Shown here: positions 55,771 to 64,000 of the stretch, one piece after another
How positions within the stretch are numbered: the first letter of the stretch is position 1
Layout: each line of letters starts with the position of its first letter
Notes under the pieces: model-generated
What the model was told of the DNA's origin: nothing
Databases searched by the model: none
What the model saw: the letters and a program-made list of their open reading frames with translations, nothing else
Made by a program: the position numbers and the translations under genes
Source of the DNA: Rhipicephalus microplus
Taxonomy: Eukaryota > Arthropoda > Arachnida > Ixodida > Ixodidae
Assembly: GCF_043290135.1 (NCBI RefSeq)
Contig: NC_134701.1
Location: 99,130,202 to 99,194,201, forward strand
Reading direction: 5' to 3'
Length of the DNA stretch: 64,000 nt

Positions 55771-56769
55771 ACCTAAGTTATCTCATCTATCTTGTAACAA
55801 TATTAACAACATGAAAGTAATCTCCTGTACTTGGTCGGAATTCTTGCTTTTACACAGTTTAGTTGCATACACGTACACCACTGGTCACGGTATGCGGGTA
55901 TGTGCCATAGGGGACTGACAGTTTACATCTACCGCGGGAGGCTGGGCAGGTATTAGTCGCTTGGATGTCCCAGGTAAGGAAAGTGTACATCGGTACCGTA
56001 CACTCAAAGAATGCGAAGGCGAAAAATTCGAGAGATCCCAAGTATTTTGGACATAGGTAATATGCGAAGCATGGTGATGAAATGGGGCTGTGTTGTAAGT
56101 TTTTTCTAAATGCCTATAAATATATGTAAAAACGCGTTCACAGACATACAATAAATGTTAGGATATGTTTGATATAAATAGTTGCGTAAGAATGCCTACA
56201 AACACATGGATATTGGGAACTTCACAACGGGTATGCTGATTAGAAGCACAGATGCTCGCAAGTATGGTAGCCCTTGACACTGCTGTATAACTCAACTTCA
56301 GTGGATTTGATAACCAAAACTTGATAGCTAGCACTACAATGAAAGAGGCGTTTCAAGAACATTAGCTTCTATCTCAAAAGTCGTTCCATGGCCTCGCATT
56401 GTGCTGAGGTAGAACATTTCAATGCCTCGCAGAATGCTGGGCTTTGATTCTTGCTGGGACCCTGATAATTAGTCTTTACACTTGTCGGGTCAACGCTTCT
56501 GATGTCCGTTTTTTCGCGCAATGAAAGAACCAATGTCTGGTATTGCCGTTCCTGAGTAGATATGAACTGCTGATCGCATGAGGCACATCGCATGAGCACC
56601 TGTGGCACATACGCGCCCTCGGATGTGTGCCACAAATCTGTCGGTAAGAGTTTGATGACGGAGGTGAGAACACTGTGACATTTTTCATACCAGGACCAGT
56701 GAAGGATATTCGTCAAATTGACATAGCCTCGTAAAAAAAAATTTTCTTACTGGAACTTATGGGAATGAT

Positions 56770-56806
56770 CGCAAGAACACGCTGACGTAGGCAGCTGGTT
56801 AGATAA

Positions 56807-56844
<38 letters not shown>

Positions 56845-56860
56845 CTGAGAATCGTATGGG
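56770..56860. repeat. Microsatellite-bearing repeat family, copy 4 (GATA)
   Basis: The flank GACGTAGGCAGCTGGTTAGA leads into a short (GATA)n tract at 56801-56844. The left flank matches the family; the right flank (TCTGAGAATCGTATGG) does not obviously. It is probably a truncated copy. Confidence 0.55.
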
Positions 56861-57354
56861 TGAGTAACAAAACTTTGCCCGAGTGTGACCTCATATATTA
56901 TATATCGAGTGACATAAACTGACATACAGAGTCGACGACAAAATAAGTTCCTAACGTTCATAATGTCAACGTTGAGGTCGCTGACTCCTACAGGATTTGG
57001 TACTTCTTCGTGTTTTATTTGTTCTTTCACAATCGTGATTGTTCTTCATGTACGGTTATTCTTTCTTTGATTCTATACACAGTTATGTTTAGTTTGTAGC
57101 AACAGTTTTCTATTTATCATGACTGCAAACATTGAGAATAAACCGCGCTAGTTCCTTAGCTTGAGACTGTGTACGTTGAGGTTGCAGATCAATATGAAGG
57201 TTTTGTGCTTCTAGGTGTTTTATATAGATCCATCAGATTTATGATTAATATTAGCGTATTCTTAGACCTTTGTTTGTGTCTCGCATCTTCGCATCTCTCC
57301 GTACCAAACACCGTGGACGTGAACTGAAAAACATCGGCCTATAGTTGCTTCACC

Positions 57355-57435
57355 ACCAAAAATGAAAATCTAAGCAGGAATCGAAGCCAAGGATTCTGCG
57401 TCGCAATAAGGTATTTCACCAGAGAGGCATGCCTG
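57355..57435 (-). mobile_element. tRNA-like SINE head relic
   Basis: On the minus strand CTGGTGAAATACCTTATTGC (A-box-like) is followed by GGCTTCGATTCCTGC (B-box-like) at tRNA spacing. It resembles the heads at 51.3 and 16.0 kb. Body and tail are not identified. Confidence 0.4.
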
Positions 57436-60400
57436 GTCTTGCAACTGCTTTGGAATAAAAGAACATTCCAGCCTACCACAGCTGCTGCTCTGTAGCGAGT
57501 ACGTTAGTGATGGCGTCGTTATGCAATTAAGAACAAGTTTGGGGAGGTTCGATGATGTTCCTGAAAAGAAAAAAAAAGCAGAACAACATTTGCTGTCACT
57601 CTTCACTAGGCTTTCTCGAGTGTTTGACCATAACTTGAACAATCAATAGATCCAACGTACTCTGCATGTTGGCGCAATCTTTCATGAAATAAAAAACACA
57701 TCTCAATGAGCATTCAAAATTTGTAATGAGACTACAATAGCCGCTTTTGCTTTATACACACGCATAAAGGAAAACAGGAACGCAAAGTTGTACATTATTT
57801 GTTCCTTTCAAATGCTGAAAAACTGCAAAAATTCATTCTCATGGCATAGCACTTGGGGTAATGTCACCGAGCACCTTTGCTTAATATTCGCCTACAAGGA
57901 CCATGTGTTTTTTTTTCAAGAGCACCTGTTGTTCAGCAACTACAGGAAAAATTGCTGCTGCCTCTGTAGTTTACTGAGCCTATTATCAAATACGCTTCAA
58001 ATGAAGTGGTTAGTTACAAAGCATGTTACATAGAAGAAATTAAAGTCAGAAGTGCACGTCCGCGAGTAATGTTCTGTGAGATGAACTATTGATTTATTTG
58101 TTTTCCAAAATGTTAATCGTTGAAAATGCTTCTCTCAGCGGGTTGAAAATTTCACTCTTTGAACGCTCTGTAAACATTCTGTGATTACGTTTTGAGCGCC
58201 AGTGCACCTACTTTGTAGCGTTGGCGTGAAAACAATGTGGCGAAAAATTTGAGTTATATTACAGGGGAGTTAGCTATGAAATAGGGCGTAAACAGTTGTG
58301 GCACAAAATAGGTTTTGACGTGGTGCTTTTGTTTGCAATTGCAATCTGTTATTTTTTACATGCTGTTGTATTGTACATGACGACAGACTACGAACAGGGC
58401 AGGATACGGAGATAGATGCCACATAGTTAAAGCGAGCCTAAAATTATTTGACCATTTTGTATAAATACATTGACCCATAAGCCCTTAGCATGATTTGCTT
58501 AAAGACTTACGTGCATTGCGCCATCTGTACAAAAAGTGGGTGGTTCAAGTTTTGTGTTATACACAACCTTACTAACAAAGTCTCCTCGTTACGTCGGTTC
58601 GTTCTGGTTATGTTGTGTTATTTGCACAATTAAATACAGGATCTCCCACACGCGAAACACCATGGATCGCAGCAAATCAGCTGAACAATCAATAAATTTC
58701 CTGCATCTTTCGAAGCATTGATCTATATTACAAGACTCCAGTTAAAGATCTCCTTGTATATGTTCAGTGTCCGTCAATGATCTTGTGGTGGGCAGCAAGC
58801 GTCGTCGGCCTCGGTAAAAGCGCGATCCACGTTTATGTGAAGTACGTGACTTTCTGTGCCACAAGATTTCTTTGCTTGGACACTGTGAACTGCTTAAGCT
58901 GTGTGGTGGGTGGCAAATGTAGCAGCTGGTGACTTGTGAGGCTGCCACCTCGTATAAGGCACTTATAAGGCATCTGGCGAATGGAGTCACTCGTCTCAGC
59001 AATGGGCACCTTGCTTTCAATATTTGATCAGCAGAAGAATCTATGCGTCTGCTTCTGTAATGTCACTCCTGTAAATACAACTATATTGCCGCGTTAACCC
59101 TTTTCGATGATCGTTCCCAAATATTTTTGTTTGCCCGCATGCTTTTGCGGAGTTTTGCCGTACAGTAGCGTGATATTTTGACCTTGTGTCAGAGAGCAGA
59201 AAAAAACTATCTTTTTTTAGGAGAATATTGCACACTGCACCATCACTTCTCAAACTGAATGCATACAAAACACCAATTAGACCATCCTTAAAATACGCCG
59301 ATCTCATACGGAGTTGACATCAAAAGCACCTCATTAGTGAAATAGTGCGAATACAAAATTTTTGTACATTCATAATTCTTGAGGCAGTCTATTTTTACAA
59401 GCTTGCCCACAAGGGTAAACTTTGGACCTCTTTCGCAACAAAGAATTCTCTAGTGACTAAAATTTCTTTCCCAGTTATACCATAGTCACTTCCACACAAA
59501 TATTTATTCATTTATTTATTATTTATAGATTTATTTATATAACTATTCTCAATGTCAAGTGCAGCATTACAGAGAGGAGTGGTGTTAAAAGTCAGATAAG
59601 TAGTCTTGAATGACGCATGATCCAGTTCGCTGGCCATGGAGGCAGAAACGTGGTTCACTTCAGGTGAAGTCTTGGGCACGTAGGAGTGTAAGTACAAGGT
59701 GGTATGGCTGAATAGCACATGAACCTATGTTGTGGTCGATGCGAGATGAAACGTAAAATGGTTGCAAGAGCAATGTGCATTTCCGTTCAAGATTGAAACT
59801 GCCTTCCCGAAATTCACTTTGTTCAGCACTCAGAATTCATGAAAAAATTTTGTGGAAGATGTATCACATTAGCAATAACTATGACACCCGTCCAAGCACT
59901 CATTGCGATTGAACCATTCGAAAAGAATTCATTGAATTATTCATAAATTTAATACAATGTGTCGAGTTTGACTTACGAGTTGCTGACAATGTATGCATTT
60001 TCTTTTCGTTTTTCCTGTATATGTTTTCTAGTCCACACTCCTTAAGGGACCTGAAAGGCCTGCGTTTTATGTAAAATATATAAATATGATTAGCTCGCAC
60101 GGTGGCGACACCTATGTGCAGCATGTGACATCTATTCTGAGCACTTTGTCTTTGGTCGTCAACGGTATGCGTTCCCGTGCACACTCCACGGGCCTCATTT
60201 TGTCGTATACGCTGCCGTAGCCAGAAACTGTGGCGTATTGGATGAGTTGAAGGCCCACAGAAGTATACTAGATGCAATATATAGGTACAACTTCCCGAAG
60301 CTTTGTTAATAGCCGGTGAATCACTTAATTTGTGGTGCGAATATTTTGATTTTGCAGTCAAAACACCTACGAAATTTCAAACACTGTTTTGGCTGGGGCG

Positions 60401-61150
60401 CATCCGACAGCCAGGTCCACCTCGTTTTGGTTTTGTAATGGTAGCCAAGCCTGAACGACACAGGCGTGACTCACAACCGTTCTGGTCCCACTCTGCCACT
60501 GAGCTACTTAAAGGCTATCTTCTATAGAATAGTCTTGAGCTTTCGTTTTGTATGTCATCATAACGGTTTTACCGCATCCAGTCAACTTTCAATTAGCTGC
60601 TTCAAAATCAGGGAATTTATGACACTTTATTTGTGTATTAAAAGCGTTTGTGTTATTTGTTAAACACACTGCTTTGTCTTTTTAGGTGGCTCAGCCACTA
60701 AAAGCTAAAACAAAGCAGAAAATAAACTGCATCAGTATGCCCTTAGAGTCCGGAGAGCCATCTTGCTAGTGATGACAAAAAGATGCTGAAGCCCACGAGT
60801 TCTGAATACCAGCTATAAAAAAGTGTGCCTCAAAGTTTTCACCGTGAGTGTATTTAGCAACCTGTTCTTTTAAGCCAAGTCATCTTTATTCACGTGTTCG
60901 GATAGTCATGGTCGTAGATTCGACTCCCAGAGGGTATTTTGTTTTGTTCCTTTAGTCTATACTTGTCTTATGTTTATGATAAATCTGTATAAAGATGCTT
61001 GTAATCTGCTAAAACTTATTTTTTAGAGTGTACTAGAAGGTTATTGCGCTTAGCTGGCTGATAGTGAAACCCCTAGATTTTTCTATTTTGGAAAGAACAC
61101 AGAATAATTTAGGGATTTAGGGACTTTACTAGAGAGGAGGTCATCTAGCC
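57436..61150. other. AT-rich DNA without recognisable features
   Basis: TTTA-rich sequence at 59505-59540 resembles a CR1-type 3' tail on the minus strand, but the adjoining frame (59512-59718) does not match an RT C-terminus. Possible isolated tRNA box motifs occur near 60475-60515 and 60925-60940 without partners. Nothing firmer is supported. Confidence 0.35.
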
Positions 61151-61156
61151 ATCTTT

Positions 61157-61344
61157 TTTTTTACACAAATATTTCATGACGGGACCACCGTGGCTCCACT
61201 GACGTATTTCCCTCACAAAATCGACGCTGTAAAATTTGCACTAGCACATCATCTGTTAGTGCATATTTTACGATGCCGTTTTCGTGACGAAAATACGTCA
61301 GTGGAGCCGTGGTGCACTCAGTCATGAAAGATTTGTGTAAAAAA
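61157..61344. repeat. Foldback (long inverted repeat) element of about 188 bp
   Basis: The left arm (TTTTTTACACAAAT...GGCTCCACTGACGTATTT...TGCACTA) and the right arm (TAGTGCA...AAATACGTCAGTGGAGCC...ATTTGTGTAAAAAA) are imperfect reverse complements over about 88 bp each. The loop of roughly 12 bases is centred at 61251. There is no coding capacity. It fits a MITE-like foldback element or a long-hairpin transcript. No clear target duplication was found. Confidence 0.85.
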
Positions 61345-62262
61345 GTTGGTGGCGTTATTATAGAACCAATTGGGACTGGGCCATGTTTATCTTAGTGTCC
61401 TCCTTACATAACATTTCTCACTGATCAACAAGTACGCAACTGTTTAAAATGCCCCAGCATGCGAACTTGCTACGAAATACTTTAGAGCAAATTCATAGCT
61501 AGACGTTAAAAATCCACCTCTCGCTTTCATCGAAAATGCTCATCACTTCGATAACCACCTTTCAGAGATACCTTATTAACAATGCCTGTAGTTTTAAAAG
61601 GGACATGATTGCGCATGTTTCTAAAGCAAATAAAATTATCAGAAAATGCCGAAACAGCATTCTTCTATATAAAGTGTAGCTGCTGCACGTTGTTGTGATT
61701 TAATAGTAAACAAGTCACCCAAATACTTCCTATTACGGCGTACAAGATGTGTCTGCATCAGTGCTCGGGGCGCTGATTTGAGAAGAATATGCGCAGAGGG
61801 CCAAACTTCGCGAAGTGTTTGTGCAAACGAAAGCTGCTCCCTTAACGCTAGAGGGGTTTGTGAAAAAAATTAAGCCCCTGTTGGAGTTTCAGCACTCCGC
61901 GAAATTCGGTCTTCATGTATGAAGTGAAAAGCCGGTTGTTAACGACGTCTCTGTCGACGTGCGAGGTTGAATCGTAGAATTACTTTATGCCAATGCCGAG
62001 AAATGGGCAGACTGCATCTCAGAAGAGGAGCCGGAAAGTGGAAGGTTTTGAAAAGCGCGAAAGCCGTGGTCTATGCACTGACAATGCTTGGTATTTGGTG
62101 CGGTGTTTTAACATCATAGCACCTCAAAGAAATTGAAGAATTGTTAGAGTCCTAATGCCTGATATACTTGCGTGTCGAAAGTGTGTATGTATGTTTTGTA
62201 GATAGAAACTCGCCATTGATTTTCAAGAAACAATTTCAATCTGGCTCGGTTCCTGTCAGCTA
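61345..62262. other. Unassigned DNA
   Basis: No gene or repeat is recognised between the foldback element and the SINE. Confidence 0.4.
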
Positions 62263-62497
62263 CCCCATGGTGGTCTAGTGGCTAAGGTACTCAGCTGCTG
62301 GCCCGCAGTTCACGGATCAAATCCCGGCTGCGGCGGCCGCATTTTAGATGGAGACTAAATTGTTGTAGGCCCGTGTGCTCAGATTTGGATGCACGTCAAA
62401 AAACCTTAGGTGGTCAAATTTTCGGGGCCCTTCACTGCGGCATCTCTAATAGTCATATGGTGGTTTTGGGACATTACACCACACATATATATCTATC
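62263..62497 (+). mobile_element. Ruka-like tRNA-derived SINE, full-length
   Basis: The head has an A box (TGGTCTAGTGGCTAAGGTAC) and a B box (GGATCAAATCCCGG) at tRNA spacing (62271-62328). Then come the body (GGCCCGTGTGCTCAGATTTG; GCACGTCAAAAAACC; GGGCCCTTCACTGCGGCATC) and the 3' end (ATATGGTGGTTTTGGGAC), followed by ACACATATATATCTATCA. SINEs of this type (Ruka) were described from ticks. They are transcribed by RNA polymerase III and mobilised by a partner LINE. Confidence 0.85.
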
Positions 62498-62919
62498 AGC
62501 ACTTGTCACACATAGACTTGTTTCTGTTTGAATGCTATACCTAAATAACACCCTATTTTGATGAATTTGGGTAAGCTTTTCTGTTTCTGATCTATTGAAA
62601 CTCTTTCCAATTTGGTGATCGCGCAGCTGCTCACCACTTTGCTGTCGCATACACTCTGACATTGGCCCGTACGTTTACTTAAAATACCCAATGATCTACT
62701 ATAACAAATTTGTGTTGCTGGCTATCGCAACCCGAAAAATAACTTCTACAATGAGTCACGCAGTGTTGCGATTCTGTCTTGAGTTTTTTCTCTCGCATGC
62801 TTCCTAACTCAGATGGGGGAAGCGCCTCCCCAAGAATTTCGGACTGAGGCGGCTCGTGCCTTATCTGTAACGTGAGCCGGCGCCCCGGTGGCGCAGACGA
62901 AGCTTTGAACACAGGGAAC

Positions 62920-63056
62920 CATGCCTGGCGAACTGCCCGAAAAGTTCTTTCCGTGGGTAAGCAGCAAATGCTCACCATCTGCAGTTGCAGTTTCCAGAGA
63001 CAAAGACAACAGAGAAAGGACTAAGAAGTGGCAGGACACGGACATGTTAGCCCACA
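62920..63056 (+). CDS. Tentative coding exon with consensus donor
   Basis: Met 62920 (context GAACCATGC) begins MPGELPEKFFPWVSSKCSPS and the frame stays open to DTDMLAHRL. There CTG then GTAAGT at 63062/63063 forms a strong donor; read unspliced, the frame stops four codons later. A second GTAAG at 62956 could also be a donor. The peptide is hydrophilic and natural-looking but belongs to no family I recognise. It may be part of a host gene extending beyond the window, or chance. Confidence 0.22.
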
Positions 63057-63063
63057 GGCTGGT

Positions 63064-63579
63064 AAGTGCTCGTTAAGAGTAAAGTTCTCACTTTTATTCA
63101 CTTTGTCGGTAATTAACTTCTCGTAATAGCAATATTACGACCGTGCACGTGACGCCCGATAAAAAAAAATATTGATGGCTTTCTCCGCGAACGTGGCTCG
63201 TCAGCGAAGCAGTATCAAACGCCATACACACTGATGGATGGTATTTTTTTCTTACTTAGGAGTAATGGTAATGATAAATGATGTGTTCTTGCTGTAGTGG
63301 GTGTTCCCATAAGGTAAAAATACAGGCAGTTTTAGAACCAGCTGTGAATAAATGTCAACTTACCGACGTTTTGAGCTTGGTAATCCACATTTACAGAAGA
63401 GTGTGTGCGGAAGTGGCCTTAAATTTGTTTACGCGTCATTATTTCAGTGCCATTTATGTTCAAAATGCGTACGCAATGTATAACGTAAAAACATACTCTA
63501 TTGAGCGATATGAGTTCGAACACGCGAGCACATGCTGAATAGCCTCGCAAGCTACATTGGCGGATTTGCAGCGGCCGTT
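63064..63579. other. Unassigned DNA
   Basis: The plus-strand frame 63278-63538 has no recognised motif. Nothing else is supported. Confidence 0.35.
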
Positions 63580-63999
63580 CTCAGAAGCATAGTGGAAAAT
63601 GGGAAAGAAGCATAGTGGAGCTACTGACAATAGTCCTAGAATTGCGTAAAGTACGCCAAGATCTATCAGCGGTGATTGTTCTAACAGACTGTCTCTCTGT
63701 TTGTACTACCTCAAGCTCACAAACTTTAAGCATACCTTAGAAACCTTTAACTCGCTCCTATCTAGACATGTGCAACTCGTCCGATTAGTTTGGGTTCCAG
63801 GCCATACAGGTTTAGCTCTGAGCATGCGGATGCACTAGCTGTATCTTTCCTTTTGGTATCTGTTGACAATCCCGCATCGCTATTGTTGCTGCAAAACGGC
63901 GACTCATAGTGCATTAATGGCTACCAGCGGTGATGTGAACTCATATGACGCGCACAGCCACACCCAGTGACCCAATAGGCTATGTAGGTGCGGGGATAT
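63580..63999 (+). pseudogene. RNase H region of another LINE, running off the window
   Basis: Frames on the plus strand give VELLTIVLELRKVRQDLSAV (Glu block), VIVLTDCLSVC (Asp block), and LVRLVWVPGHTGLALSEHAD followed by ALAVSFL (the final His/Asp block, near 63775-63850). The order and spacing match the RNase H domain of I-group LINEs. Frameshifts are present (near 63700), and both ends are incomplete because of decay and the window edge. Confidence 0.75.
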
Positions 64000-64000
64000 T

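Noticed and set aside
59505..59720. CR1 3' end on the minus strand
   Set aside because: There is a TTTA-rich tail, but the adjoining frame does not resemble an RT C-terminus, so only the simple repeat is certain.
62271..62328. Functional tRNA gene
   Set aside because: A and B boxes are present, but the sequence continues into a SINE body and no complete cloverleaf or anticodon arm is evident.

Overview
The window is eukaryotic, repeat-rich, non-operonic DNA. It most likely comes from a tick (Ixodida) or a close relative. The main reasons are tRNA-derived SINEs resembling the Ruka family described from Rhipicephalus, several non-LTR (LINE) families, Ty3/gypsy LTR elements, long GATA/GACA microsatellites inside one recurring repeat, and the absence of dense gene packing. 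I recognise no host protein by homology. The species assignment is an inference.

Layout, left to right. 0-1.2 kb: unassigned. 1.17-8.48 kb: a minus-strand CR1/L2-group LINE (LINE-A) with broken ORF1, endonuclease (EN) and reverse transcriptase (RT). Its 5' end is an array of about 11 near-identical 297-bp monomers. These stay open in one frame and run into an ORF1 leader ending in a virus-type 2A ribosome-skipping motif (GDIETNPGP). 8.5-11.5 kb: possible host DNA, with a tentative minus-strand spliced gene and a 134-bp tandem duplication. 11.9-15.9 kb: a decayed minus-strand gypsy element (Gypsy-1) that has lost its RT catalytic core and its integrase end. 16-18.1 kb: SINE relic, microsatellites and LINE scraps. 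18.20-23.53 kb: a complete but dead plus-strand gypsy element (Gypsy-2) with 174-bp LTRs and a 4-bp target-site duplication (TSD). 23.5-25.1 kb: three Ruka-like SINEs in one orientation. 25.6-26.3 kb: the fullest copy of the GATA-bearing repeat. 26.3-36.1 kb: AT-rich, almost featureless DNA. 36.1-37.2 kb: an RTE-type LINE remnant.

38.0-49.2 kb is a three-layer nest. LINE-C (plus strand, EN-RT-RNase H) is split by LINE-B, a nearly full-length I-group LINE with a 13-bp TSD. LINE-B is in turn split inside its RT by a minus-strand CR1 LINE. 49.2-63.6 kb: AT-rich DNA with small duplications, two inverted-repeat elements, SINE relics, two microsatellite loci and one full SINE. The last ~400 bp hold the RNase H part of another LINE that runs off the window.

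All large ORFs belong to mobile elements, and every element shows stops, frameshifts, deletions or insertions. The most interesting structure is the LINE-A 5' end: tandem monomers that could act as promoter units are also translatable in phase with a 2A-bearing ORF1 leader.
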